From positions 1 through 64,000 of IMG/VR virus record IMGVR_UViG_3300046810_000370: 64,000 nt of DNA, one strand, 5' to 3'. Made by a program: the position numbers and the translations under genes. This DNA comes from a virus. Position 1 is the first letter of the stretch. Every line of letters begins with the position of its first letter. The notes below the pieces were generated by a model. The model saw only the letters and a program-made list of their open reading frames with translations, was not told the DNA's origin and did no database searches. This document shows, piece after piece, positions 13,852 to 21,799 of the stretch.

Positions 13852-15111
13852 TTAGAACAACTTCTGCTGGCCCGTGTGGGGCTCGGTATGAAGCCCGTTG
13901 CCCTTGCCGTAGGTGTTCAGCGAGGAGTCGTGGTTGTCGCCACGCCGCCGCTTCTCCTCCGACCACTGCGCGGACTGCATGTTGGTGAGGCTGTTGAGGC
14001 CCCGCTCGCCCATGACGTTCCGGGCGACGTGGTCATGGAAGGCGTGGATGCCCTTGATTCCCATGTAGGCCTGCTGACTTCCTGGACCCTTCTTGTCCTC
14101 CAGGTGCGGAGCGAACGCGCCACCGCCGGAGTGCGTGTCAGACACCCAGAACTGCGAGGAGCCGTGGGGGTCAACCCACGAGTTGTGGTAGGCCCCGACC
14201 TTCTCGCCGGCCGTCGGCTTCCACGCGTCGGACAACTTCTCCCCACCCATGACCTTGTGGGTCACGTCGATGGCGAGCGAGTGGTTACGCGGGTAGCCGT
14301 TGACGGGGTAGGCGCGGGTGTCGCCCTCCTTCTTCTCCAACTGCGTGAACTGCTTGCCGTTCCTCGCGGTGACCGTCTTCTCGACCTTGTCCTCGCGCGG
14401 GACGTAGTAGTCCGGGTGGTGCTCGTACTGGGTGCCGGTCTTACCGGACTTGGCCCACTGGATCGCGTGGCTCGCGGCCTGGTCGTTGGGGTAGACCGCC
14501 TTGCCCGTCACCTTGTCCGGCCGCACGAAGACGTTCTGCGGGGACGTGATGGCGTTCGCGGCAGCCTGCACGCCGAAGGGGACGCCGTTCTCCTTCGCCG
14601 ACGTCTTCAGACGTGCACGCGGGCTCAGGGAGCCGTCACGGGTGTGGTCATCGGCCGGGCTGTAGAACGAGTCGTGGTGCCCGCCCTCGTGGGCATAGGC
14701 ACGGTCGACCTGGGCCGCCAGCGCGCGGTGTGCGGAGTCGGGCGTCACACCGAACTTGGCTGCCGAGCGCAGCACACGGGTCTGCTCGGCCGGAGTGTGG
14801 TCCTCCCACCGCCTGTTGACCGGCATCATGTCCCGGGTGGGGTTCATGGTGTGCTGGCCGTGCCAGACGTCAGAACCTTCCGGGCCCGACAGTTCCATCT
14901 GACCGTGCAGGTTCGGCGCCTTGTCCGTGTTGCCCATCAGCCGGTACGACTGCTTGGCGTTGTGGCCGGCGCCGGGCTGGTCCTGGATGGTCTTGAACCG
15001 CTCGGGGTTGGCCGCCTCGAAGGACTCCCGCTTGCCGGCGGCGTCCTTGACTGTCTTGTTGTAGGCGCGAGTGTCCGCTGCCTTCTGTGCGGGTGTCTTG
15101 CCTGCGGCCAT
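13852..15111 (-). CDS. Unknown 419-residue protein with His-rich core
   Basis: The protein starts MAAGKTPAQKAADTRAYNKT. It contains many His residues (YAHEGGHHDSFYSP, VWHGQHTM, GIHAFHDHVARNVMGERG) and ends GLHTEPHTGQQKLF. The His clusters could bind metal, but no enzyme signature is certain. The C-terminal LHT is CTTCATACC (13885-13893). Its start overlaps the upstream stop (TGATG). Virion-associated or regulatory roles are both possible. Confidence 0.55.
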   Translation of the reverse strand: MAAGKTPAQKAADTRAYNKTVKDAAGKRESFEAANPERFKTIQDQPGAGHNAKQSYRLMGNTDKAPNLHGQMELSGPEGSDVWHGQHTMNPTRDMMPVNRRWEDHTPAEQTRVLRSAAKFGVTPDSAHRALAAQVDRAYAHEGGHHDSFYSPADDHTRDGSLSPRARLKTSAKENGVPFGVQAAANAITSPQNVFVRPDKVTGKAVYPNDQAASHAIQWAKSGKTGTQYEHHPDYYVPREDKVEKTVTARNGKQFTQLEKKEGDTRAYPVNGYPRNHSLAIDVTHKVMGGEKLSDAWKPTAGEKVGAYHNSWVDPHGSSQFWVSDTHSGGGAFAPHLEDKKGPGSQQAYMGIKGIHAFHDHVARNVMGERGLNSLTNMQSAQWSEEKRRRGDNHDSSLNTYGKGNGLHTEPHTGQQKLF

Positions 15112-15233
15112 CAGGAACCTGCTCCCTGGGTCTTGGGCGCGTCCCTGATGGACTGCGCGGGTGTCTTGGGCGAGGCCTTCTTGATCGCGTCGAGCTGGCC
15201 CCGGAACTCCTGGGTGCGCACCGTTATCTCCAC
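15111..15233 (-). CDS. Small unknown protein
   Basis: A 40-residue frame begins at a GTG (15231-15233) lying inside the last codons of the upstream gene and reads VEITVRTQEFRGQLDAIKK. It ends DAPKTQGAGS, sharing a base with the next ATG. There is no good ribosome site, so it would depend on coupled translation. Confidence 0.4.
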   Translation of the reverse strand: MEITVRTQEFRGQLDAIKKASPKTPAQSIRDAPKTQGAGS

Positions 15234-15778
15234 TGGTCCGGAGAGTTGTGAGGGGAAGCAGAAGGGAGCAGCTTCTTCAGCCGCTCGGAGCGCACGGGGT
15301 CGATGTCGGCCATGACCTCCGCGACGCCGTACTTCTGCTGGAGGGCAGCCATCTCGGACGGGGACAGGGCGTTGACCTTGCCGCCGTGGGCGAGGCGCTC
15401 GGTGACGTCGCCCTTCTGTGTCCACTTCAGGCCTCGGGCCTGGTAGACCAGCCCGGCCTGGGGGTTGACCGACCCGACATCGGGCCACACGTAGTCGCCG
15501 GGGTCGATCTTGTCGCCCTTGTGGACGCCGCGCTGATAGGACCGGTCAGTCAGGCGCTTCTGCACGCCCTGCATGACCCGGTCCTGGCGGCGGTCGTTGA
15601 TGGTGCCGAGGTAGCCGTCGGGGTACTCGGCGGACGGGACACGGCCCCCCATGGCGGCACGCCGGGCGTCCAGGGAGTCGCGGAAGGAGAGCGCATCTGT
15701 GCCTGCTCCACCATTCGCACGAACCGGGGCGCCCGGCTGCCCTATACCCATGGGCGGCAGGTATTGCCAGTTAGACAT
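15224..15778 (-). CDS. Unknown 184-residue protein
   Basis: MSNWQYLPPMGIGQPGAPVR opens a disordered N-terminus. The C-terminal half has regular helices (RERL-type spacing in EVMADIDPVRSERLKKLLP). It is part of a run of small genes (13.1-16.5 kb) of similar Gly/Pro-rich character. Function unknown. Confidence 0.55.
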   Translation of the reverse strand: MSNWQYLPPMGIGQPGAPVRANGGAGTDALSFRDSLDARRAAMGGRVPSAEYPDGYLGTINDRRQDRVMQGVQKRLTDRSYQRGVHKGDKIDPGDYVWPDVGSVNPQAGLVYQARGLKWTQKGDVTERLAHGGKVNALSPSEMAALQQKYGVAEVMADIDPVRSERLKKLLPSASPHNSPDQWR

Positions 15779-15796
15779 GACGTCCTCTTACGGGCC

Positions 15797-16138
15797 TTAC
15801 GCGCCCTGCCGGTACTGGCGCCGGAGGTAGAAGTCCCGGTTGCCGACAGCGGAAGGGACCACGACCGTGTTGCGCTGGACGAGACCGGCCTCGGCGGCAT
15901 TCGCCTGGTAGAGGACAGCGGTAGGTCGCAGCGAGGCGCCGTTGCGCTCCTGGATGTTCGGGCGGTGGGTGGCGGTGGCCGCCTCCAGGAATCCGCCCTT
16001 CGCCTGGTTCTTCTTCGGCACGGACTTGCCCTTGATGGGCTTGGCCACGTTCCCGAGCCGGGAGGCATCGTTGCCCATGGTCGGCCGCAGCGACGGGTCG
16101 TTCGTCGTCACGGTGTTGTCGCTCTTCTTCTTCGCCAC
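15797..16138 (-). CDS. Unknown 113-residue basic protein
   Basis: The GTG start (16136-16138) has AAGGAG 6 bases before it, right after the upstream stop. The N-terminal third is basic and disordered (VAKKKSDNTV, KGKSVPKKNQAKGG). The rest is hydrophobic and beta-like, ending DFYLRRQYRQGA. No family recognised. Confidence 0.55.
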   Translation of the reverse strand: MAKKKSDNTVTTNDPSLRPTMGNDASRLGNVAKPIKGKSVPKKNQAKGGFLEAATATHRPNIQERNGASLRPTAVLYQANAAEAGLVQRNTVVVPSAVGNRDFYLRRQYRQGA

Positions 16139-16148
16139 TTCAGGCTCC

Positions 16149-16469
16149 TTAGCCGCCGAGGGTCCGGTAGGGGTTCTTGTCGATCCACAGCCGCTTGTCG
16201 TAGGTCTGCGACGAGGCACCGTTTGCCGATGGCGCGTATCCCCCGCCGATCCGCTTGCGGTCGTAGTCCTGCGTTCCCAGGCCGTTGGCGGAGCCGCGTA
16301 CCTGGGTTTCGTCGAATACCGACGTGGGCGTGAATCGGGCTAGCGGCTGGTGGCTGACCGTGGGGTAGGTGTGGTTGACCGAGGGGTATCCGTAATCGAT
16401 CGACGGATACTTTGTCTCCATCGCACCGGTCGAAAAGGAACCATTTCGCCCTTCCGATACACCGTTCAT
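16149..16469 (-). CDS. Unknown Tyr/Pro-rich protein
   Basis: The 106-residue product has a repeated YPS/YPT pattern (METKYPSIDYGYPSVNHTYP) and a basic second half. Its composition suggests an extended peptide with little globular structure. It follows the SpoVS-like gene after a 58-base gap. Confidence 0.5.
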   Translation of the reverse strand: MNGVSEGRNGSFSTGAMETKYPSIDYGYPSVNHTYPTVSHQPLARFTPTSVFDETQVRGSANGLGTQDYDRKRIGGGYAPSANGASSQTYDKRLWIDKNPYRTLGG

Positions 16470-16527
16470 TTCGCCTCCATGGGATCCTCCCCAGTGTAAA
16501 GACGGAATGCCGACGGTTTAGAACCGC

Positions 16528-16830
16528 TCAGTGGACGAGGATCCGCAGAAGGATGGCGCTGATTTCACCGGCGTCCGGGGTGTTCACCGTGGTGAATCCG
16601 GGGCGGGTGTCGAGGACAATTCCTCGGGGCGCCACGAAACTGTTGGCGATGGCGATGGCCTTGACGGCCTGGTTTACCGCGCCGGCTCCGATGGCTCGGA
16701 GGGTGACCCGCTTACCGTCGTAGACGGCGTGGGAAACGGCACTGGCGACGCTGGCTGCTGACGACGAAGACTTGACCCGGAGGATGACCTCGTTACTGGC
16801 ACCTTCGTCGTTGTCGAACTGAACTCCCAT
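16528..16830 (-). CDS. SpoVS-family protein
   Basis: The 100-residue sequence matches the SpoVS family nearly end to end. VILRVKSSSSAASVASAVSH is followed by VTLRAIGAGAVNQAVKAIAI and ANSFVAPRGIVLDTRPGFTT. SpoVS is a small Alba-like protein affecting sporulation and septation in Bacillus; its biochemical role there is still unclear. In a phage of a sporulating host it could bind nucleic acid or act on development; that is inference. It has AGGAG before the ATG and a possible own promoter. Confidence 0.8.
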   Translation of the reverse strand: MGVQFDNDEGASNEVILRVKSSSSAASVASAVSHAVYDGKRVTLRAIGAGAVNQAVKAIAIANSFVAPRGIVLDTRPGFTTVNTPDAGEISAILLRILVH

Positions 16831-16868
16831 TGGTGTCTCCTGTTGCTCCGATTTGCATCACATTTCGA

Positions 16869-16898
16869 GAATACGGAGCGGCAGGAATCTTGTGTTAA
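16869..16898 (-). promoter_or_regulatory. Possible promoter for the SpoVS-like gene
   Basis: TTAACA (16893-16898) and GTATTC (16869-16874) are 18 bases apart, directly after the terminator of the preceding unit. The boxes are weaker than those in the left-end block. Confidence 0.35.
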
Positions 16899-16904
16899 CG
16901 ACAA

Positions 16905-16938
16905 CAGGCCCCGGGGCGTCGTCTACACCCGGGGCCTG
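16905..16938 (-). terminator. Terminator after the endonuclease VII-like gene
   Basis: An 11-bp perfect stem, CAGGCCCCGGG (16905-16915) with its complement (16928-16938), about 16 bases after the stop. It ends the long unit running down from the replication genes. Confidence 0.75.
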
Positions 16939-16953
16939 CTGCGCTATTAGTTG

Positions 16954-17358
16954 TTACTTGGCGTACCAGGTACCGAGGTCCTGAGCGGGTGGTTTTTCGA
17001 GGTAGTTCTTGGCCCGCTCGAAGAATTCGGGATCGTCGCGGGCGTGGCCGAGCATGTCATTGCAGGGGCGGCATAGCAGGCCGCGTACGAGCAGGTTCTT
17101 GTGGTCGTGGTCGACGGACAGCCGGCGGGTCGCACCGGTGGCCCTGGGGCATATCGCACACCGGCCGCCCTGGGCCTCGTAAAGGCGGTCGTAGTCGCCT
17201 TCACCGAGTCCGTACGTCGTCTGGACGCGCTTCTCGTGGGCGGCCTTGCTGCGCCGCTTCTTCTCATCGCGCCAGTGGGTGGCGCAGCGGGGGCCGGGGT
17301 TGGGCGCTGGGCGCTTGCTCCCCGGTTCGCAGTCCTTGCAGACCTTGGGGACGGTCAC
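16954..17358 (-). CDS. Endonuclease VII-like HNH nuclease
   Basis: The 134-residue protein has the recombination endonuclease VII layout. It starts with a CKDC pair, then YGLGEGDYDRLYEAQGGRCA, an ICP pair, LSVDHDHKNLLVRGLLCRPC and NDMLGHARDDPEF. The DHDH is the catalytic His motif and the Cys pairs bind structural zinc. The family resolves branched DNA before packaging. The GTG start overlaps the dNMP kinase stop by four bases (GTGA). A stand-alone HNH homing-type role is the alternative. Confidence 0.85.
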   Translation of the reverse strand: MTVPKVCKDCEPGSKRPAPNPGPRCATHWRDEKKRRSKAAHEKRVQTTYGLGEGDYDRLYEAQGGRCAICPRATGATRRLSVDHDHKNLLVRGLLCRPCNDMLGHARDDPEFFERAKNYLEKPPAQDLGTWYAK

Positions 17359-17957
17359 GCGAAGGCCAGGATCTCCCTGACCTTGGTATGAAGGTCTTCG
17401 AGGGTGCCGTCGTTGACCAGGCGCGCGTCGAACCACTTGTCCGGCAGGGGCTTCTCCGACTTGTGGCCGTTGACGGCGCCGATGCCGGGCCGCTCGATCT
17501 TGATGAGCAGGCCGAGGCGGGAGTCGATGGCCTGGTGCTCGTTCTCGAACCGCAGGTCGGTGAAGACGTACTTCTTGTCCTTGTCCAGGCCCTTGAAGGC
17601 GGCGTCGACCCACACGTTCTGGTCGATCATCTCGCGGCCGACCTCGGTGCCGATGACCTGGAGCATGCGGCGGATCTCGGGGTACTTCCGCTTGGCCTCT
17701 TCCCAGCCGAGATCATCGACGATGTCCTGGATCCGGATGTAGTCGCCGTCCGCGTCGGTGAGGACGACGGGGTTGAGGACGTACAGGGCCTCGCGGAGTT
17801 TGTCGGCGAAGGCGACGCGGGTGTACCCGTAGTCCCCGAGGATCTTGGCGACGCTGTCCTTGCCGGCGCCGGCGTATCCGTGGAGGCCGACGAACTGGGG
17901 GAGCCAGGACTCGATGATGTCGTGGCCGTCGATGGTGAGGTCGGTGGTGGTGGTCAC
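17355..17957 (-). CDS. Deoxynucleoside monophosphate kinase
   Basis: The P-loop HGYAGAGKDSVAKIL lies near residue 25 and matches phage dNMP kinases (T4 gp1-like: GxxxxGKD). Conserved-looking VFTDLRFENEH and EIRRMLQVIGTEVGRE support this. It would phosphorylate dNMPs for DNA synthesis and, with ThyX and NrdJ, forms a nucleotide pathway. The GTG start overlaps the upstream gene by four bases. The LHT at 17385-17393 (EDLHTKV) is near the C-terminus. Confidence 0.8.
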   Translation of the reverse strand: MTTTTDLTIDGHDIIESWLPQFVGLHGYAGAGKDSVAKILGDYGYTRVAFADKLREALYVLNPVVLTDADGDYIRIQDIVDDLGWEEAKRKYPEIRRMLQVIGTEVGREMIDQNVWVDAAFKGLDKDKKYVFTDLRFENEHQAIDSRLGLLIKIERPGIGAVNGHKSEKPLPDKWFDARLVNDGTLEDLHTKVREILAFA

Positions 17958-18349
17958 TTGCTCGCTCCGTTGTTCTCGGTGGGCTCGGAGACGGTGATGT
18001 CCTCTCCGAAGGTCAGGCTCTTGGCGATGTGGTCGCGGACGATGGGGATCTCCCATATCGCCTGGCGGGCGGTGTCCACGGCGGCGTTGCGCTGGTTCTC
18101 CAGGCGGACGAGGGTGGCGAACTGGCCGTTCCAGCGACCGGTCATCCAGTCCGTCTTCTCGATCAGCGGGGTGACCTTGCCGACCAGTTCGGTGGCCTGC
18201 TTCTCGGTCTCCCGAAGGCGCCGGCGCTCCATGGTGAGTTCGTCGATACGGCGGTCGAGTTCGGAGCGGGTCTGTATCAGGCTCCAGGCGGTGAACAGGA
18301 CGACCGCGCTGTAGACGGTGACGATGAAGACGAGGACGACGTTGTTCAT
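17954..18349 (-). CDS. Membrane-anchored coiled-coil protein
   Basis: MNNVVLVFIVTVYSAVVLFT is a membrane anchor, followed by a charged heptad-rich segment (RSELDRRIDELTMERRRLRE) of about 80 residues. The ATG at 18347-18349 overlaps the stop of the upstream small gene (ATGA). The shape resembles Rz/spanin- or RIIB-type accessory proteins only in general form. Function unknown. Confidence 0.6.
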   Translation of the reverse strand: MNNVVLVFIVTVYSAVVLFTAWSLIQTRSELDRRIDELTMERRRLRETEKQATELVGKVTPLIEKTDWMTGRWNGQFATLVRLENQRNAAVDTARQAIWEIPIVRDHIAKSLTFGEDITVSEPTENNGASK

Positions 18350-18510
18350 CGGTGCATCAGGCACCGCGCGGGCGCATCCTTGACGGGCGCGAGTCCGAAC
18401 CAGGAGCAGGGCGCCTCGGCCCTGACCCACATGGCACCGAGCACGAACGCGGCGAGTACTACGCCGACGAGCATGCCGGTTATCGAGTCGGTACGTCTGC
18501 TGCTGCTCAC
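18346..18510 (-). CDS. Small membrane protein
   Basis: A 54-residue frame, VSSSRRTDSITGMLVGVVLA then AFVLGAMWV, carries one membrane segment between a basic N-terminus and a Cys-containing tail (CSWFGLAPVKDAPARCLMHR). Both ends overlap neighbours by four bases (GTGA and ATGA), which supports real translation. Confidence 0.55.
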   Translation of the reverse strand: MSSSRRTDSITGMLVGVVLAAFVLGAMWVRAEAPCSWFGLAPVKDAPARCLMHR

Positions 18511-19214
18511 GGAGCCACCCTTCCGTTCTTGACGAATGCTTGGTAGGTGAGCGGGAAGTGCTCGGCGAACGCGACCTCCATGTCCACGGCGACCTGCTCG
18601 ATCTCCTGCTGCGGGAAGGACCGGAACATGGCGGCGTCGTTCTGTGTCCGCAGGGACAGGAAGTGCATCAGGGAGCGAGGGTTCGCCGTGGCGTAGAAGG
18701 AGGTGTAGGTGCCGACCGGCAGGACGTTGCGGGCGACCTCGCGGGCGACGCCGGCCCCCAGCATCCGCCGGTACGCGGACCAGGCGACGCGGTAGACCTG
18801 CTCGTGCTCCCAGCGGGTGATGCCGTACTGCTCGTCGGTGCCCTGGACGAACTGGTACTCGCCGGGCTTGCCCTCCTGGACCAGCGGCCTCCACCGGTCG
18901 GGGACGAAGAAGGTGGGGTCCAGTTCCTTGTATCTGCCGCTGGTCTCGTTGTAACTCCAGCCGACACGGTGCCTCATGAACTCGCGGGCGACGAAGATCG
19001 GTGCCTCGACGAGGAAGGACAACTGGCCGTGCTCGAAGGGGCTGCCGTGCCGGTGGCGCATGAGGTAGTTGATGAGACCGGAGGCCTCCCCCGACTCCGT
19101 CGCAGCGGAGCCGAGGGTGGACACACGGGCGGCCTGGCAGATCTTCGCGTCGGACCCGGCGAGGTTGTCGACGTCGAGCGTCGCGGAGACGTCAGAGCGC
19201 TGATCGATGGTCAC
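18507..19214 (-). CDS. thyX: Flavin-dependent thymidylate synthase ThyX
   Basis: The ThyX signature RHRxGxSxNExSxRY is present as RHRVGWSYNETSGRY. It is followed by an arginine-rich helix and TSFYATANPRSLMHFLSLR, the dUMP-binding and active-site Ser region. At 235 residues it has normal length. It methylates dUMP using FAD, NADPH and methylene-tetrahydrofolate. The GTG start overlaps the RNA ligase stop by four bases. It contains no CTTCATACC copy. Confidence 0.9.
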   Translation of the reverse strand: MTIDQRSDVSATLDVDNLAGSDAKICQAARVSTLGSAATESGEASGLINYLMRHRHGSPFEHGQLSFLVEAPIFVAREFMRHRVGWSYNETSGRYKELDPTFFVPDRWRPLVQEGKPGEYQFVQGTDEQYGITRWEHEQVYRVAWSAYRRMLGAGVAREVARNVLPVGTYTSFYATANPRSLMHFLSLRTQNDAAMFRSFPQQEIEQVAVDMEVAFAEHFPLTYQAFVKNGRVAP

Positions 19215-19909
19215 TTGGCGGCGGCCTTGCTCTTGGGCTGCTCGTCGTTCTTGATCGTGGCCTTGAAGTAGGTACCGGACGCGTCGTGGTAGGCGACGAC
19301 ACCCTCGGGGTCCTTGAAGCCGGGAGCGATGAAGGAGCCTTCCGACTCCAAGGTATGAAGCGCAATATTGACGGAGTAGTTCAGGTCCTGGCCGTTGGAG
19401 ACGAGGATGACCGGGACCACGGTGACCTCCGGCGGGGCCGGGACGGCCTTGGGGAAGGTCGCCAGGTAGTTGTCGTTGACCTCGGTGTCGCGGATGTCGT
19501 ACCAGCGGGACGTGTTGAAGAGCGCGAAGCGCTTCTCGTCGAGCCCGTATCCGGACTGGATGCCCTGGCCGAACCACTCGCCGTAGTGCTTGCCCTCGCC
19601 GAGCGCGGTGAGGGCGTCGGCGTTCTCCGACACCCACTGGGCGAAGCCGAAGTTGTCGTCCTCACGGGTGATCCAGCGGTTGCGGCTACCGGCGCGGACG
19701 ATGAACGGGTCGTCGTTGACGTCGAAGGCCACGATGCCGTTCTTCTCGTCGTCGGTCAGGTTCTCGACGGCCTTCGTGTCGGCGACCTTGATGATCTCGA
19801 CCAGGCCGTTGGTGCCGTTCACCTTCTCGGTGAGGACCACCTTGCGGTGCAGTCGCGGGATGGGGCGGAACTTCGGGTAGGTGGGCGTCTCGGTGACCGT
19901 GGCAGTCAT
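19211..19909 (-). CDS. RNA ligase (Rnl2-like nucleotidyltransferase)
   Basis: The ligase motif I KxxG appears as TEKVNGTNG (Lys near residue 29). GSRNRWIT, YGEWFGQGIQSGYGL and GVVAYHDASGTYFKATIK match motifs Ia, III, IV and V. The Lys would be adenylated by ATP to seal RNA ends. Its job in phages is often repair of tRNAs cut by host defence; that is inference here because no kinase/phosphatase partner is certain. CTTCATACC at 19352-19360 (ALHTLE) is between motifs. Confidence 0.8.
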   Translation of the reverse strand: MTATVTETPTYPKFRPIPRLHRKVVLTEKVNGTNGLVEIIKVADTKAVENLTDDEKNGIVAFDVNDDPFIVRAGSRNRWITREDDNFGFAQWVSENADALTALGEGKHYGEWFGQGIQSGYGLDEKRFALFNTSRWYDIRDTEVNDNYLATFPKAVPAPPEVTVVPVILVSNGQDLNYSVNIALHTLESEGSFIAPGFKDPEGVVAYHDASGTYFKATIKNDEQPKSKAAAK

Positions 19910-19915
19910 GTGGTG

Positions 19916-20341
19916 TTAGTCCCCTTCGTGGGCCGTGTAGGTGCTGAGTGGGATTCCGAAGCGGGGGCCGTCGGGGGTCTCGATGACCCGTCCGGCGCTT
20001 ATCGCTTCCTTCTTACGGATACGAAACACTACCTCGCGACGCTTGTCAACGTATTCGATCCAATCGATTGACGAGCGGATCAGGGGCATCTCGTCGTCCA
20101 GGTCGTACAGGACGTAGCCCTCCCACAGGACGGCCGAGTCAGAGACCCCTACGTGCTGGTAGAGCCGCAGCAGCCAGTCCTGCTGACCGACCTGGTAGAC
20201 GTGCCCGCCGTAGCGGAGGTAGACCGGGTCGCGGTGGCTGGAGAGGCAGGTGCGCGGCGCTCCCGTACGGAACTGGGGGCGCCACGTCCACGGCGGCCGG
20301 GGCTGCTCGATCCGGGTCGCCTTCCTCTGCACACGCCTCAT
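19916..20341 (-). CDS. Unknown 141-residue protein
   Basis: MRRVQRKATRIEQPRPPWTW begins a basic, Trp-rich N-terminus. A beta-rich middle follows (YLRYGGHVYQVGQQDWLLRL) and a charged EYVDKRREVVFRIRKKEA strand pair. TTGACA occurs inside this frame near 20050, but no matching -10 box is convincing. It overlaps the upstream gene by four bases. No family recognised. Confidence 0.55.
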   Translation of the reverse strand: MRRVQRKATRIEQPRPPWTWRPQFRTGAPRTCLSSHRDPVYLRYGGHVYQVGQQDWLLRLYQHVGVSDSAVLWEGYVLYDLDDEMPLIRSSIDWIEYVDKRREVVFRIRKKEAISAGRVIETPDGPRFGIPLSTYTAHEGD

Positions 20342-20847
20342 GCGTTCATCCGGCCGGCGCGGCCTTCGCGGTCACCACGGCCGACGCGGCGGGTCAGTTC
20401 GCGGGACAGCAGGGTGTTCTTGCGGTCGGCCGAGTCGTAGACGGCCTGGAGCATCTTCCGGTACGCGTAGGCGGCCGTCTTGGCCTCCTGGGCCGCCACA
20501 TACTCCGGGTCCTCGTACGCCATCGCCTTGGCGGCCGTCACTGTCTTCTGGTTGGAGTTGCGGACGGCGGATAGGGCCTTATGTGCTTCGAGTGTGTCGA
20601 CGCTGGACTTTTCGTCCACCTCCGCCGCTGCCAGCCGGGCTCCCGTGTACTCCACCCACGACGTCGTCCTGGCGAACAGGCTCATGAGTGCGCCGTCGCT
20701 TAGTTCGGTGGGATCTTCCGGCAGTTCGGGCACGTCGCCCTGCGGCTTCGGAGGCAGGTACAGGTCCTCGCGCTCCAGTCTCCTGGTCGCCTTCTGGCTG
20801 GGCGTCTGCACCGCTTCCCAACCCTTCCTCGCTACCGCTCGTGTCAT
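20338..20847 (-). CDS. Unknown helical protein
   Basis: The 169-residue product is charged and helical (TTSWVEYTGARLAAAEVDEK, AVRNSNQKTVTAAKAMAYED). It shares 269 bases with the 3' end of the Cas4-like frame in a different phase. Its composition is balanced and protein-like, whereas the Cas4-like frame in the shared part is Arg/Gly/Ser-rich filler, so this frame is the more likely coding one there. Function unknown. Confidence 0.6.
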   Translation of the reverse strand: MTRAVARKGWEAVQTPSQKATRRLEREDLYLPPKPQGDVPELPEDPTELSDGALMSLFARTTSWVEYTGARLAAAEVDEKSSVDTLEAHKALSAVRNSNQKTVTAAKAMAYEDPEYVAAQEAKTAAYAYRKMLQAVYDSADRKNTLLSRELTRRVGRGDREGRAGRMNA

Positions 20848-21799
20848 CGGTGGTGGTCTCCCAGCAGGTGTTGAAGAACGGACAGTCCTTGCAGGTCTTC
20901 TTGTCCTGGCCGCAGAAGTCCGGTCGCGGTGGTGGCTTGCCCTTCTTCAGGGCGTACTTGATGTCCAGGGCCGTCTCGAACAGCGGCTCAGCGATCTCCG
21001 GGTTGTACTTGACGACGAACTCCTTCGTGGCCTGCGTCGCCTTGTACTCGTAGAGGAAGATCACCTTGTCGAAGGGAAGGCCCATCTCCTGGCACAGCCG
21101 GAGGTAGATCTGCGTCTGGCGGATGTGGCTGCCGAAGGGCCGGCGGAGCGACTTCCACAGCCCGTCCAGGTCGACGACGGTCTTGCCGTCCTCGGCGGTC
21201 TTCACCGTGAACTGCCGGAGCAGCTCGGGCTGGTCGAACCGGACGGTGCCGAGGCCGACGGACTTGATCTCGATCAGTGCGTTCAGGTCCTCGATGGCGC
21301 CGTCCTCGTGGCCGGCGATCAGGAACTCGGACTCGGCGTGGACGGGGACCTCGGCGTACTCCAGGTACACGGGCAGGCCCGCGAGGTCGGTCCTGTTGCG
21401 GCAGGACTGGCAGGCGATCCGGCCGCCCGTGCCCATCTCCCAGTAGTCACAGACGGGGCACTTCCACTTCCCCCACAGCCGGCCCATCTGCTGGAGCCAC
21501 TGCTGCCACTTCGAGTGGATGCCGTGGCCCTCCATGAAGATGGTTTCCAACTGGTACGAGAAGTTCCGGCTCTTCTCGGGGGAAGCCCCCGCCAGCCTGT
21601 AGTAGGTCTGACGGGGGCACCAGTCGCTCTTGGCCATCTCGGAGGGGTGGATGATGTCCTGCCGGCGGTCGGTCGGCTTGTCGTGCTCCTCCAGGAGGTG
21701 CTTGTGGATGTCTCCGAGCAGGACGGTCTTACTCTTCTTCGTCTCGGCCAGCGAGGCGATCCGGCCAGACGGCTTCAAGGGTTTCCTTGCTCGGGGCAC
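20579..21799 (-). CDS. Cas4-like PD-(D/E)XK exonuclease with Fe-S type cysteines
   Basis: HPSEMAKSDWCPRQTYYRL holds the first conserved Cys. An inserted zinc-ribbon-like part follows (CPVCDYWEMGTGGRIACQSC). The nuclease core is EFLIAGHEDGAIEDL with LIEIKSVG (D...ExK). A C-terminal cluster FCGQDKKTCKDCPFFNTC completes a Cas4/RecB-type Fe-S site. It likely trims DNA ends during recombination with the RecA-like protein. The last 85 residues run on in a phase overlapping the next gene and look non-native. The start (GTG 21799) overlaps the WhiB gene by 71 bases. Confidence 0.75.
   Translation of the reverse strand: MPRARKPLKPSGRIASLAETKKSKTVLLGDIHKHLLEEHDKPTDRRQDIIHPSEMAKSDWCPRQTYYRLAGASPEKSRNFSYQLETIFMEGHGIHSKWQQWLQQMGRLWGKWKCPVCDYWEMGTGGRIACQSCRNRTDLAGLPVYLEYAEVPVHAESEFLIAGHEDGAIEDLNALIEIKSVGLGTVRFDQPELLRQFTVKTAEDGKTVVDLDGLWKSLRRPFGSHIRQTQIYLRLCQEMGLPFDKVIFLYEYKATQATKEFVVKYNPEIAEPLFETALDIKYALKKGKPPPRPDFCGQDKKTCKDCPFFNTCWETTTDDTSGSEEGLGSGADAQPEGDQETGARGPVPASEAAGRRARTAGRSHRTKRRRTHEPVRQDDVVGGVHGSPAGSGGGGRKVQRRHTRST

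Noticed and set aside
20020-20075. TTGACA on the minus strand inside the 19916-20341 gene as an internal promoter
   Set aside because: No matching -10 box lies at 16-18 bases (TTTCGT is poor), and no gene starts just downstream.
20579-21799. Cas4-like gene as part of a CRISPR-Cas locus
   Set aside because: No other cas gene and no repeat-spacer array is present. Phages often carry Cas4-like nucleases for recombination.
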